Assembly: GCA_001936135.1 (NCBI GenBank)
Contig: CP012817.1
Span: 2,418,001 to 2,482,000, forward strand
Reading direction: 5' to 3'
DNA length: 64,000 nucleotides
DNA from: Saccharomycopsis fibuligera x Saccharomycopsis cf. fibuligera
Taxonomy: Eukaryota; Ascomycota; Saccharomycetes; Ascoideales; Saccharomycopsidaceae
The position numbers and the translations under genes are program-made. Under the pieces are notes generated by a model. That model had not been told where the DNA came from. It ran no database searches and saw nothing but the letters and a program-made list of their open reading frames with translations. The first letter of the stretch is position 1; each line of letters starts with the position of its first letter. Below are positions 9,606 through 19,668 of this stretch, in pieces.

Positions 9606-11016
9606 GATTTTTAGTTAAATCAATCTTCAATAAAGTATAAATTATTACTGAGATCAATAAGTTGAGTGTGAAGATAGAAAACAGAATTTGCTTCTACAAC
9701 CAAACAAATTCAAAATACCTAAATTTTTGTTCTGTTTTCAGTCTTGTTTTTTCGTATGGTTCCTATGTTTGTATTTTTTCGCTAATTTTCAAAATCCCTA
9801 TTGCCCCTACTCGAGATGCATATCCCTGTGAAGTGGGTCCAAATGAAAAATTATAACATGAAACGTTGCATGTTTTGTTTTGGCGTCATTTTTTAACTGT
9901 CACTCTATGAAAATTCGTAAAAGGTGTAAAGAGAATAACTTTTTGGCATAACGATGATATATTATTTTTGAAGCAATTTTCCTCAATTTACATGCTGTTT
10001 GTTTATTTTCAATATGTGTAGTTTTGATATAAGATTTTTTTCGACTTTACAATAATGTCATATCATTTCCAAGTTAAGTCAAATAATATCTATATGAACT
10101 TTTTGTGCCTTTTATTCTATTATACGAAAATATATAAAGTTGGCTGTCACATTTTTATTTTTCTTTTTTTTTTTGTTTTTTTTTTTTTTTGCCGTTATAA
10201 ATTGTTCTGTTTGACAAACTATAAAATAGTTATTAATTAGCTATCATTTTTCTTCAAGAGCAACAAAATGAAATATTTAAAAAGATGCTTCCTAGCACCT
10301 AAAGTATTGGGAAATTTTAGATAACATTCTTTTTTCTCAAAAACAACATAATGTATGGTAAAACCATTAAGGTACTGAGAATCTAAATTTTTTCTATATA
10401 GCAACTTACAGTTCTTCGTTTCAAATGCATGGATATTGGGATCTGTTGGTGCTTGAACCACTTTTGTGGCTAACGAATTCAACCAATTTGAAAATTTTCT
10501 AAATAAATAGAAAACATATATACAAAGATTCCTCTGAGTAACTTTTATTCAAAAAGATGGGGTTTCATTTTAGATGACCACTATTATTGACCGAACAATA
10601 CTTTACTACTTTCGTGCATGCATAACTTTTAACCAGTGAATAAATAAGCCACAATCTTGTCACGCATTTACTTTCATAGTGGTTTATTATGGGTCTAACT
10701 ATAATGGCACCCAATTTTTTTTTAAAGAGTACGCGAGGTCTACCAAACTCATTATGGTTTGCTTTCCAAAAAATTGGGCATATAGATGTTACATATTGTT
10801 TTCAAATATAATAAATTGAGATAATTATACGCTAAAAGAAAATTATTAATAAACTAAATGAAACTGAACTAGGAAAACTATATAAAAAAGCAGAAAAAAA
10901 AATAAAAACTTGATAAATAAGTATCTCTAGACAAAAAACGAAAAGAATGAAAAACATTATCAAAACCATAATACCTAAGTGATAATAACAACTATATTAA
11001 AAAAAACACCCTAAAT
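9606..11016. other. 1.4-kb intergenic region
   Basis: Lies between the start of the Phs1-like gene and the 3' end of the MSO1-like gene, both on the minus strand. It holds T-rich tracts near 10160-10190 and an ATG-less open frame at 10237-10545 on the minus strand. No recognised gene. Confidence 0.5.
10237..10545 (-). other. ATG-less open frame, possible gene relic
   Basis: About 100 codons are open on the minus strand between a TGA near 10545 and the stop at 10237, with no ATG. The translation is of mixed composition (for example HAFETKNCKLLYRKNLDSQ), not low complexity. I do not recognise it and see no convincing splice acceptor that would join it to an upstream exon. It may be a decayed gene or chance. 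Confidence 0.2.
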
Positions 11017-11643
11017 CTATCTTTTTGCCCAACTAGATTGAAGCCTACTAGCAGTAGCAGATGACGTGGTACCGTAGTTAGCCCTTTGGCCATTCTTAAG
11101 TCTATCTCTGATAGAGTTTGTCGTTGCTAGTCTATTGTTTGGGATACTGCCTGAAGAAGCAGCACTATTACCAGTGCTACCACTACTAGCTGAAGTTCTA
11201 CTAGATCTGTACATATCATGCAATGATGCAGACGCCGGGGTTTGAGTTCTTGCCGATTGTGCTGATCTACCTCCATAGCCGCTATGTTGTGGTTGTGATG
11301 ATGCTGACGCTGGTGATGGGTGATAACCATGCTGTAATTCACCACTGCCGGCGGCCGCACTGTTGTTCATTCCCACTGGATAAAATCTCTTATTGTTTGG
11401 CAAATTAGTATGAGTAAAATTATCCGCTGATTCATTGAATGTTGGATCATCCTCTACTAACCAATCAGGTACATTACCTCCAGCTTTTTCCATATAGAAA
11501 TTGACTAATGCTTTATGAACTAGCGTGTCGTATTCGGTTTTCCCATCAGTCTCGTTGCCGATTGACAATGAACTGATATTAGCAGTAAGCGATGATGTAT
11601 TCTGCTTAATTCTGGACCAAAAGTTTCCTCCTTCGTGAGCCAT
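11017..11643 (-). CDS. MSO1: Mso1-like Sec1-binding exocytosis protein
   Basis: A 208-residue hydrophilic protein. The N-terminal 65 residues resemble the Sec1-binding domain of yeast Mso1: NFWSRIKQNTSSLTANISSL followed by TLVHKALVNFYMEK and VPDWLVED, the TLVHKAL...PxWL pattern of that family. Mso1 binds the SM protein Sec1 and helps SNARE assembly at sites of exocytosis and in the prospore membrane. The rest is Ser/Ala/Gly-rich, disordered and basic at the end, consistent with membrane or Rab contacts in homologues. The length matches S. cerevisiae Mso1 (210). It diverges from the SPOUT gene over a 287-bp promoter. The domain match is from memory, hence moderate confidence. Confidence 0.7.
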   Translation of the reverse strand: MAHEGGNFWSRIKQNTSSLTANISSLSIGNETDGKTEYDTLVHKALVNFYMEKAGGNVPDWLVEDDPTFNESADNFTHTNLPNNKRFYPVGMNNSAAAGSGELQHGYHPSPASASSQPQHSGYGGRSAQSARTQTPASASLHDMYRSSRTSASSGSTGNSAASSGSIPNNRLATTNSIRDRLKNGQRANYGTTSSATASRLQSSWAKR

Positions 11644-11930
11644 GATTATTATGTTTGAACAGAAAATTTAATTGATGTTATCATGAAAGTGCCCTATTGC
11701 ATCATTTAGCTACATTTGATATTGGTTGTCTTGAGCTAGTGTTTTTATGCGTTGTGATCTGATCACAGGCCGTTTAGAAAGCGCATCATTTACCCGTCCA
11801 GAACATCGCCAGAAATTTTTTTTTTATTATTATTTCAAACTGCATCTTGAAAGTATTAAATGGGCTTCAAGATGATGAATGAATGATCAAACCGAGAAAG
11901 TTGTATCGACACAAGAAACGTTAAATAGCA
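11644..11930. promoter_or_regulatory. Divergent promoter MSO1-like / SPOUT gene
   Basis: Contains TTTACCCGTCC near 11788, close to the Reb1 core TTACCCG, and a T run at 11818-11825. Both assignments rest on motif resemblance. Confidence 0.3.
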
Positions 11931-13211
11931 ATGAGCGCTCCAACGTCAAACAAAAGAAAGGCTTCAAGTAAAGCGGAATCTGAAAGGTCTGCTTTCAATA
12001 AAGGACAGTCAGCTACCACCAGTACCACTACCATGTCTACTTCAGAAGCTAAAAGCCAAGAACTCAAGAAGAAACATAAAAAAACCAGAAATAATAACTA
12101 TACCGTGTGTGTTCCAAGCACGATAGTTTCCTCAGGAAATGCTAAATCTCTTGAACAAGTTACCCAGGTTGCATATGAGCTTGCCAAAGCAGCTACTATA
12201 TACAATGCTTCAGAAATTGTGATACTTGACATACCTTCAGAACCAATAAGTGACACTAATGAAGCATCAGAAGGAATAGTGTTGAAAGAAGGTAATAAAG
12301 TTAAGTTTAACTTTGATGATAATAATGACAAGAAGCAAAAATTACAAGAGCAAGAGCATCTCAAACATCAGCCGCGTAACAATAGTGCCACTAGTGCCAA
12401 GAAACTCAATGATGAAAGATCATTAACTTTAGCCACATTGTTACAATATTTCGTTACTCCCCCATACTTGGTGAAATCAGTTATTAAGGATTCAAAGTGT
12501 CTCAAGTATGCCAAAAAATATCCAACTTTGCTGAGCTTACCATTCATGGTGACCAATTATCTTGACAATAATGAAACTGCCGGTATATTTAGAGAAGGAT
12601 TATCGATAGCGGAAAAGACTAGTAAGCCTAAACATGCACCAGGCACTAAGGTGAAAAAATCTAAAAAGAAGGACAGATTAGCAATGACGAAATATATCAA
12701 TGTTGGACTTGATAAGCCACTTGAATTAGCAAAGGAGAAAGTACCAGTCAATGTCAGAGTCACTGTGAATGTGATTGAACGTAAGATTGTTACTCCAGCC
12801 GAGGCTTATTATGCTGACAAAATTGGGGCTAAAGTTGCTGTAGGGTACCATGTTAGAATTGCTAAGCAGTTTAGTGCGTTATTTACAGAATCTGCATTCC
12901 CAGATGGATATAGCAGCACTGTGTACGTTTCTAGTGGGGAATATTTCAAGAAAAGTGCAACTGAGGAAGAAGATAGGGAGGTGAAAGCGGTGAGAAAAAT
13001 ACCAGAGTTGACTGCTATTACTGAAAAGAATGTAAATTTGCTTCTTGCTATTGGCAAGAAAAGTGACTTTTACAAATCATTCAAAGTGGATGAAGCAGTC
13101 AATGGAGTACAAGATATAAATGAGTTTTTTAATCATGAGTTGAAAATCCCAGCAGGAACAAGAATTGAAGATGCGGTTTTGATCAGTCTAACGAAACTCG
13201 AAACTATATAG
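11931..13211 (+). CDS. SPOUT-family RNA methyltransferase (YMR310C/YGR283C, human SPOUT1/C9orf114 family)
   Basis: A 426-residue protein with a basic N-terminus of about 60 residues followed by a SPOUT fold with an inserted OB-like domain. Family signatures are the opening strand YTVCVPSTIVSSG, the helix YELAKAATIYNASEIVILDIP and the block LATLLQYFVTPPYLVKSVI. Homologues are nucleolar or nuclear putative rRNA/RNA methyltransferases; the S. cerevisiae pair YMR310C/YGR283C is largely uncharacterised. The S-adenosylmethionine knot should be formed by the C-terminal third (YKSFKVDEAVNGVQDINEFF onwards). An acidic Asn/Gln-rich insert at about 105-150 is specific to this sequence. The start is the first ATG. 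Confidence 0.85.
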   Translation: MSAPTSNKRKASSKAESERSAFNKGQSATTSTTTMSTSEAKSQELKKKHKKTRNNNYTVCVPSTIVSSGNAKSLEQVTQVAYELAKAATIYNASEIVILDIPSEPISDTNEASEGIVLKEGNKVKFNFDDNNDKKQKLQEQEHLKHQPRNNSATSAKKLNDERSLTLATLLQYFVTPPYLVKSVIKDSKCLKYAKKYPTLLSLPFMVTNYLDNNETAGIFREGLSIAEKTSKPKHAPGTKVKKSKKKDRLAMTKYINVGLDKPLELAKEKVPVNVRVTVNVIERKIVTPAEAYYADKIGAKVAVGYHVRIAKQFSALFTESAFPDGYSSTVYVSSGEYFKKSATEEEDREVKAVRKIPELTAITEKNVNLLLAIGKKSDFYKSFKVDEAVNGVQDINEFFNHELKIPAGTRIEDAVLISLTKLETI

Positions 13212-13524
13212 GATGACATATTTTGTTTCCTTTCAGAAATATAATAGAACTCAATAGCATTGTACATTAAGTATCGACTAAAGAATACAATTTTTTTAAA
13301 AATTGCATATTGTAGCAGAAACTTTTTTTGCAAAACACTTTTTTTATATACTTTTAAGAAACATTTATGCCAAGCTTTAAAAACAGAACAGGGAGCCTTT
13401 CCGAATTAATGCTAAAGAAGTTGAAAATGTGTGCTCAACCTTTGAATGGTTTTTTTGAATCATAAGGACTGCTGCATGTCAACGCGGCTGCTGCATGTTT
13501 CTTTGATGTCTTCATTTTTTACTT

Positions 13525-13527
<3 letters not shown>

Positions 13528-13557
<30 letters not shown>
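13528..13557. repeat. Poly(dT) tract, 30 T
   Basis: An uninterrupted T homopolymer upstream of NBP35. Tracts this long exclude nucleosomes and are length-unstable. Confidence 0.9.
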
Positions 13558-13558
<1 letters not shown>

Positions 13559-13906
13559 AGTTTCTTAGTATTCTTTTTGTCTCAAAGATGAATTGTATCA
13601 TTTGAAATTAAGTATTTTGAAGTTAGTTAGAGCTTTTTCAATAAACAGTGCTAGTCAAAGAGTACAGTATTAAAAATTACAGGTATACTATGTATTTCAG
13701 TATACATAATTTTTCTGAGTTTCTCAAAAAGATGATCACAGCTTCGGTTTTTGAAAGTTCTATCTTTTCAAAAAATTGCTCATAGTTTTTGTGATACAAC
13801 AAACAATGCCGATGGGTTCTGTTCTTGTTAAACAATCGTTTTGACAGCATAACTGTCTAATGCAATTTCCAGTTAGAGTATCATGATACATGCGTTGTGC
13901 TGCATA

Positions 13907-13909
<3 letters not shown>

Positions 13910-13940
<31 letters not shown>
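13910..13940. repeat. Poly(dT) tract, 31 T
   Basis: The second long T run in the NBP35 upstream region, about 230 bases before the start codon. Confidence 0.9.
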
Positions 13941-13941
<1 letters not shown>

Positions 13942-14094
13942 TTTCTTTTTCCTGTGATAGCTATGCGTTTAAACACAAGAACCGCATCTCGAGTTTTTTA
14001 TTTTTCTACCTGGTAGCGACATTACTAATTCTCTCGGAGGCGTTTTCTTTTCCTACCCCATATTACTTTTATCATTATATATCACTTACAACCG

Positions 14095-14095
14095 C

Positions 14096-14142
<47 letters not shown>
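14095..14142 (+). repeat. (CAA)16 leader repeat before NBP35
   Basis: Sixteen perfect CAA units followed by a short CA-rich stretch end 30 bases before the NBP35 ATG, so they probably lie in its 5' UTR. CAA repeats make unstructured leaders. A similar tract precedes ZUO1. Confidence 0.9.
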
Positions 14143-14144
<2 letters not shown>

Positions 14145-14172
14145 CATACACACACATACACACAAGCTAACA

Positions 14173-15129
14173 ATGGTAGTACTAAATGATTATAAAAAAG
14201 AAGAAGAGCCTGAAAATTGTCCTGGTCCAGAATCGGAAAATGCAGGCAAATCGGATGCTTGCAGCGGCTGCGCAAACCAAAGTATATGTGAATCATTACC
14301 AAAAGGTCCTGATCCAGACATACCGATAATTAGAGATAATCTTTCGCAAGTTCAGAACAAAATATTGGTGCTTTCGGGTAAAGGCGGTGTGGGTAAATCC
14401 ACCTTTACTTCAATGCTCAGTTGGGCTTTAGCATCATATGAAGAATTGGAAATTGGGGTGATGGATTTAGATATTTGTGGCCCTTCGTTGCCTAGGATGC
14501 TTGGAGCAGAGAACGAAATTATTCATCAGTCTAATTCTGGTTGGTCACCAGTATATGTGGATGACAATTTAGGGTTAATTTCTATTCAATTCATGCTTCC
14601 AGAATCAGATGCTGCAATTATATGGAGAGGAAACAAGAAGAATTCATTAATAAAAAATTTCCTTAAAGACGTGGCATGGGGTCCTTTAGATTATTTGGTA
14701 ATTGACACTCCACCAGGCACTTCTGATGAGCATTTAACGATAAACAACTATCTATCCAAGACCAAAGGTGGCATCTCAGGGGCAATTTTGATTACTACGC
14801 CGCAAGAAGTATCGCTTTTAGATGTTCGTAAGGAAATAAATTTTTGCTTGAAAGCCGGGATCAAGATTCTTGGATTGATTGAAAATATGAGCGGATTTGT
14901 GTGCCCAAATTGTAAAGGCGAGTCCAAGATTTTCAAAGCTACTACTGGTGGTGGTGAAGCATTAGCTAAAGAGTTCGGTATAAAGTTTTTAGGGGCAATT
15001 CCTTTGGATCCAAGAATTGGTAAGGCCTGTGACGAAGGGGTATCGTTTTTGGATTTGTATGAAGATTCTCCGGCAACTGATGCAATTTTAGATATTGTGA
15101 GTCTGTTAAGAGATGTTATTGAAAAATAA
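14173..15129 (+). CDS. NBP35: Cytosolic Fe-S cluster assembly scaffold ATPase Nbp35
   Basis: A 318-residue P-loop ATPase of the Mrp/Nbp35 family. The N-terminal cysteines C16, C30, C33 and C39 give the CX13CX2CX5C pattern that binds the stable [4Fe-4S] cluster of Nbp35 and is absent from its partner Cfd1. The deviant Walker A motif GKGGVGKST and the C-terminal CPNC bridging-cluster motif are both present. With Cfd1 it forms the scaffold for cytosolic and nuclear Fe-S proteins. The start ATG directly follows the CAA/CA-rich leader. Codon 311, close to the C-terminus, is CTG and is probably read as Ser. Confidence 0.97.
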   Translation: MVVLNDYKKEEEPENCPGPESENAGKSDACSGCANQSICESLPKGPDPDIPIIRDNLSQVQNKILVLSGKGGVGKSTFTSMLSWALASYEELEIGVMDLDICGPSLPRMLGAENEIIHQSNSGWSPVYVDDNLGLISIQFMLPESDAAIIWRGNKKNSLIKNFLKDVAWGPLDYLVIDTPPGTSDEHLTINNYLSKTKGGISGAILITTPQEVSLLDVRKEINFCLKAGIKILGLIENMSGFVCPNCKGESKIFKATTGGGEALAKEFGIKFLGAIPLDPRIGKACDEGVSFLDLYEDSPATDAILDIVSLLRDVIEK

Positions 15130-15438
15130 AAAAGTTTGTTTTGAACTTTGGTAGAATTTTTCTCTTTGGTCTTGTTTCGTGCTTTTCTTGCTTTTATTTC
15201 ACTTCTTTAAATTTCTTTATCTTCTTTGTTTTTATTTTGCATAATGAACTTTTGTCTTTCAAATTTTTACCTTTCAAATTTTTTGTCTTACGTTTTTTAT
15301 ATCTTTTCATTATTTTCAAAAGCTGTTATTACTTATTACATATTCCTGTTCCTCATCAAATTCATTGCCATTGTCATTGTCATTAATATTATATAATATC
15401 CTTTTGTACTATATAACTAAGTATTATACACACCTCAC
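15130..15438. other. Convergent intergenic region
   Basis: T-rich spacer between the 3' ends of NBP35 and GCN5. No gene seen. Confidence 0.5.
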
Positions 15439-16848
15439 TTACTCAACATATTTTGCATACTCCTGTAGCTCCTTCACTTTAGAAACAAAAAATTTCTCCA
15501 ACTTGTTCGCATTCTTATAATACGGGGTACTCTTATCATTATAGATTCTCGCATTATTAGAAATTAACCTCACATCATGAACAAAGTCTTCAAATTTCTC
15601 ATACTTGTCATTTTCGATCTTATTCTGCATAGTTTCAAGATCCATTGGTTCTTTAATTTGGACATAATAGTCCGGCACATCAGCTTTACTCACGGGTACT
15701 CTAAATGGCCAACTAGACGGATGATTTTGCAACTCTAGCAAAATTTGCTTCATCACTGGATAATGTTGACTAGTTTCTTTCTTTCTGGCAATTTCTTCCA
15801 TTTCGGGAGTCCATCCACTTTCCTTGATTCCTGGAATCTTGAAAGGATCAATTTTGAACCCATTAGGATGCTCTTTAAATATCTTGAGTCCCGGTCTCAC
15901 TATATTGCTTTTGCTTATTGCTTTTATTTTCTTAGTAACGCTTATTTTCTGCAAAAGCAATATTTTTGAGCTATCCAAGTATCGAATCTTAGGCAACATT
16001 GTACATTGCAACAAAGTGGCTCCCTCGTAATCCTTAATATATCCACGCCATACGGAGGGATGTAATGTAATTTCTTCGCTAAAGCCTTGCTTTTTAAAAT
16101 ACCCAATTGCGTAATTATCAGCATACGTCAAAAAATGTTTAATTTTTGTCGTTGCTAGGACAAAATCTTTCAAATGATTCATCAAATGAGCACCATAACC
16201 TCGCACTTGTTCAGTGGAACTGATTGCACAAAATACAATTTCTGCGAATCCTCGAGACTCAAATGGTCGATATGCAATACCTCCCACTACGGTCATTGGG
16301 TGTCTGACTACTGCGATTGAAACATGTGTGCGGTCGTAGACTAATCTGGAAATGTACTCCTTTGGCATCATTGGCAACTGTTTTTGGAAAATGTTTTTCA
16401 AACCAGTTAGAATGATCATGTTATCTCTAGTGTTATCATTATTCACTACTCGGAACCCAATCTTGCCTTCTTTTTCCTCTATGACTGATGGTCGTTCTTT
16501 GAATGTGTATTCTTCATCGTTGAATGTAAATGTCATGGTTCGTTTTTTTTCTTCTTCATCTTCTTCGTCATAATCGGCATTATTTTCTTTATTTTCATCG
16601 TCTTCGTCATTTTCATTTTCAGTATTATTGTTAGTCTCTCTTTCTTCCTTCTTGGTAACATTATTATTGTTTTCATAATCAGTGGCAGTAGCGTTCTGCT
16701 GATCCAGCTGACCCAACTGCTGCGCGTCTTCCTTTTTCACCGTTGATAATGATGATGATGATGACGCTTTTCCAGACGATGGCTTTTGCCGTTTAGCTAA
16801 TGGCTCATTTTCATTCACTTCGTCCATTTCTCTTTTCACTTTAGTCAT
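15439..16848 (-). CDS. GCN5: Histone acetyltransferase Gcn5 (SAGA/ADA)
   Basis: A 469-residue GNAT acetyltransferase with a C-terminal bromodomain, the catalytic subunit of SAGA and ADA that acetylates histone H3 tails. After an acidic, Asn-rich N-terminus of about 110 residues comes the HAT domain: [10 protein letters not shown] carries the catalytic Glu and [12 protein letters not shown] is the acetyl-CoA pyrophosphate loop. The bromodomain spans about 365-460, with WPFRVPV (the WPF shelf) and NNARIYND, whose Asn binds acetyl-lysine. It is slightly longer than the 439-residue S. cerevisiae protein because of the N-terminus. The only CTG codon I found is in the disordered Gln-rich stretch at 16705-16707. 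SPT20, another SAGA subunit, is also in this window. Confidence 0.98.
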   Translation of the reverse strand: MTKVKREMDEVNENEPLAKRQKPSSGKASSSSSLSTVKKEDAQQLGQLDQQNATATDYENNNNVTKKEERETNNNTENENDEDDENKENNADYDEEDEEEKKRTMTFTFNDEEYTFKERPSVIEEKEGKIGFRVVNNDNTRDNMIILTGLKNIFQKQLPMMPKEYISRLVYDRTHVSIAVVRHPMTVVGGIAYRPFESRGFAEIVFCAISSTEQVRGYGAHLMNHLKDFVLATTKIKHFLTYADNYAIGYFKKQGFSEEITLHPSVWRGYIKDYEGATLLQCTMLPKIRYLDSSKILLLQKISVTKKIKAISKSNIVRPGLKIFKEHPNGFKIDPFKIPGIKESGWTPEMEEIARKKETSQHYPVMKQILLELQNHPSSWPFRVPVSKADVPDYYVQIKEPMDLETMQNKIENDKYEKFEDFVHDVRLISNNARIYNDKSTPYYKNANKLEKFFVSKVKELQEYAKYVE

Positions 16849-17743
16849 GTTATTTGTATTGTCGTGAAACTTGTGATACTAAGCTTAAATTAATTTATTA
16901 TGTGAGTCGATTTATGTTTTCTGTAAGTTTATCAATGCCTCTCCACTGTCGCTGCCTCTCTATTTACCATCCTTTACTTTTAGTCTTCAAAGTAAAAATG
17001 GCGATCACCATGTGGAGTGCGCTTAGTACTAGTAATGATATTTGGTTTATGTATCACGTGACTTAGTTACAAAGTGGCAATTACTACTTTAATCTGACAA
17101 ATGAGTTCGTTCGACTCCCTTTTATTTTCTATATCCAATGCAAAATAATAAAACACAAACATGATAAAAAAAAGTTATTGAAGTAAAAAAAAAAAAAAAA
17201 AGACAAAAAAAAGACAAAAAAAAGGAAAAAAATGAAACAAAAAAAAAAAAAGATAAGAATGAAACAAAAAAGAACTGAATAGGGAGCATGCTAATGTTCT
17301 AAAATGACTGCTAGAATGTTAATATTGACTAAATAGTTAAACACCGCAACAAAATGATAGCTTTGTAGATAGTAATGTTGATAAAAGAATGAAAAGATAA
17401 TGAATCTTAAAAAAATTACAACATACTGGTTGCATGAAAAGTGATGGCGTGTTAACTATCGTTCAATTCCCTCTTTCAAATATTGTTAGTGTTAATTTTA
17501 CACTGCTAAATTTCTAATCGGTACAATCTGGAGTTAATAATGGCAGCGACATGATACCTCCACGATAAAATAATAATATGTGATGTTGAATGCCTTTTTT
17601 CATGAATATGTTGAAGTTCATACATTTTTTACTTTGCTTTGACCTGATTGACTTTGATAGATCAAGTAATCTATTGTTTTTGTTTTTTTTTTCTGATTGA
17701 TTAGATTGTGTCTAGAACTGATTTTGTTCGCTAAACTTTTTGC
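16849..17743. other. GCN5 upstream / ERV29 downstream region
   Basis: 895 bases: the GCN5 promoter with a CACGTG box, then an A-rich, low-complexity stretch at about 17160-17290 (A17 at 17185-17201), then the 3' flank of ERV29. No gene seen. Confidence 0.5.
17053..17062. promoter_or_regulatory. ATCACGTGAC box upstream of GCN5
   Basis: A CACGTG core extended to ATCACGTGAC, a good match to the Cbf1 consensus RTCACGTG, about 207 bases upstream of the GCN5 ATG. Binding is inferred. Confidence 0.45.
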
Positions 17744-18709
17744 TTAGTAAATCTTCTTCTTTTCGTCAATTGACAATTCACCGGCACCGGTGTTAACAAT
17801 CAAAAGCAAACCACCAACAATAGATAAGGTTTGGAAAAACTCATATCTCAAAAAGTCTCTTTGTGGATCTTTGTAGCCATAAGCCCAAAAATAGTTGACA
17901 GAAATGTTGTAAGCAGACAACAAAGCACCTAAAACAACAGCAGAAAATTTGGTCTTGAAGCCAACAACAATAGAAACACAAGCCAAAGAACCAATCAAAA
18001 TGATAAAAAATTTACCGAAGGTCCAAGAAGAAGAGAATGTGAACCCAATAAAAAGCAAAACCAACATGATTCTACCTGCCAATAAAAAGTATCTCTTGTT
18101 GTCCTTGGAATCAACCATTGGCAAGCCAGCAATTGATCTTCTGTCCTTGACAATGGAATCAGAAAAGGCTAACAACAAGCCACCAATAACAGAAAAACTT
18201 CTCAACAAAAAGCTACCTTCGGTGAACAAACCATAAAATAAACCTTGAGAAACAACCACGCCAATCAAGACAACAGTGGAAATATCTGGTCTTTTTCTGC
18301 CAATCAACATGGTGGACGCAATAGACATAACAACAACGTTGATAAACAAAAACAACACAACAATGAAATATGGAATGTGTCTATAAGTGTTCAAGTAAAA
18401 GACTTGATCACTCCATTGAGAAACGATTCTGATAGCGTCTTCGTAAAAAGTGGCAACCATCAAGAATCTACCAATAGCAGGAACGTATGGTTTAATTGGG
18501 CCGGAATAGGCGTCGACGAAGTCTTCGACCTTGTTACTGTAAAGTTCAAAGTTTTCTTGCAAAGTTTTGGTGATATCTTGAGCTTGGGAAGATTGTTTCT
18601 GGGCAGCAGCACCTCCAAATTGGTATTGGGGTTGGTAGGTGTTGTAAGCAGGCTGAAAACCAGGGCCCGAGGCAGCGGCCGCCGCTTGTGGTCTAAATTG
18701 AGCAGACAT
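17744..18709 (-). CDS. ERV29: COPII cargo receptor Erv29 (SURF4 family)
   Basis: A 321-residue polytopic ER-Golgi membrane protein of the SURF4 family, the receptor that packages soluble secretory cargo into COPII vesicles. After a Gln/Ala-rich N-terminus (about 60 residues) come VPAIGRFLMVATFYEDAIRI, a family hallmark, and about seven hydrophobic segments. The chain ends in KKIY, a dilysine (KKxx) COPI retrieval signal as expected for a cycling receptor. S. cerevisiae Erv29 has 310 residues. Strong codon bias suggests high expression. The ATG is the first in frame and directly precedes the family N-terminus. Confidence 0.96.
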   Translation of the reverse strand: MSAQFRPQAAAAASGPGFQPAYNTYQPQYQFGGAAAQKQSSQAQDITKTLQENFELYSNKVEDFVDAYSGPIKPYVPAIGRFLMVATFYEDAIRIVSQWSDQVFYLNTYRHIPYFIVVLFLFINVVVMSIASTMLIGRKRPDISTVVLIGVVVSQGLFYGLFTEGSFLLRSFSVIGGLLLAFSDSIVKDRRSIAGLPMVDSKDNKRYFLLAGRIMLVLLFIGFTFSSSWTFGKFFIILIGSLACVSIVVGFKTKFSAVVLGALLSAYNISVNYFWAYGYKDPQRDFLRYEFFQTLSIVGGLLLIVNTGAGELSIDEKKKIY

Positions 18710-18978
18710 GTGTTATTTTTTGGTAGGTGGAAATATACGAAGGATGTGGTAATAACTGAAATGCGATGGTGCAATAAAAACAAAAATCACTGAAATATGA
18801 TCTTCAAAGGACTTTAAATGAGACTGAGCAGTAGAAATGATGTACACAGTGGTTTTTAGCTTGGTGATTATGCGTAGTGCGGCGGAAGAGCAAGCTAGCG
18901 GTGTGATTGTGAGTATGAATGAAGTGTATGGACTCAAGAGAATTGAGCTGAATCGACTTTGCTGCGCTGGAGACAGCG

Positions 18979-19200
18979 ATGTCCCTCCGTTTATATAACC
19001 GCTGCTCCACCGCCGTCCGTACAGGGGTCACCCGCCTTATAAACACTACCAGAGGCAAGGCGAGTGCCGTCAACGCAGTTCTCTGCCATGGTGCTGGAAC
19101 TACCGTCGTTGGGAATGTCATTGTCATCTCTAGATCCTCTAGGGCTCCTCCACGGATAAGCCAGTCTTTTGGGATTCGCCGCTTTCTGATGCACTACCCA
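18979..19200. other. GC-rich island of unknown nature
   Basis: The stretch is visibly richer in G and C than the AT-rich surroundings, and several frames stay open across it. On the minus strand an ATG-less frame runs from about 19224 to the stop at 18991. A plus-strand ATG frame runs 18979-19239. Neither product is recognisable. It could be a non-coding RNA, a relic or a transcription-factor hub. Confidence 0.35.
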
Positions 19201-19234
19201 ATTAATAAGATCATTGCTCAGTACTTTTCAAATA

Positions 19235-19277
19235 CTTAGTGAAAATATTCGATAAGGATACTCAGTGAAAATATTCG
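19235..19277. repeat. Direct repeat AGTGAAAATATTCG x2
   Basis: The 17-mers CTTAGTGAAAATATTCG (19235-19251) and CTCAGTGAAAATATTCG (19261-19277) differ at one base and start 26 bases apart. Confidence 0.7.
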
Positions 19278-19626
19278 GCTTCACGGGCTACTATTCTTAG
19301 AAGCACTACACAGCACAGCACAGCTATTGTTATCCTTCTATACGTACACAATGCTGTGCCATATTTTTGCCCGAAGGAATGAGCCGTGACTACGTTTTCA
19401 CGAAGAGCTGATTTACAATTAATTGGATGTTCGAACCAAGTAGCGAAAGTTGGTGTGCATTTCAAATGTTTTCCAGGCTCAAGGTGTATTCTGTCCCTCA
19501 TTCTCCTATTCAAAACCGTTTTCTTTATCCGTAATCATTGTAGTGTTGTCAGCAATAATATTAATATAAAGCAGCAGTAGTAGGGCGTAATTAACCCTCA
19601 CGTCAGTTACACGGGAAGAACCGCTA

Positions 19627-19628
<2 letters not shown>

Positions 19629-19666
<38 letters not shown>
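19629..19666. repeat. Poly(dT) tract, 38 T
   Basis: The longest homopolymer in the window, in the ERV29-ZUO1 intergenic region. Confidence 0.9.

Positions 19667-19668
<2 letters not shown>

Larger units (their letters stand above)
13212..14172. other. SPOUT-NBP35 intergenic region
   Basis: 961 bases holding two T runs of 30 or more (13528-13557 and 13910-13940) and, next to the NBP35 start, a CAA repeat. I see no gene or RNA here. Confidence 0.55.

Noticed and set aside
13890-14189. 99-codon ATG frame overlapping the NBP35 start
   Set aside because: Made mostly of poly-Phe and poly-Thr from the T31 and CAA tracts; NBP35 in the other frame is certain.
17101-17120. GTTCGACTCCC followed by T-rich DNA, resembling a tRNA 3' half
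   Set aside because: The T-stem does not pair and no acceptor or D-arm sequence precedes it.
19428-19440. GTTCGAACC resembling a tRNA B box
   Set aside because: Flanking bases do not pair into a T stem on either strand and no A box lies at the right distance.
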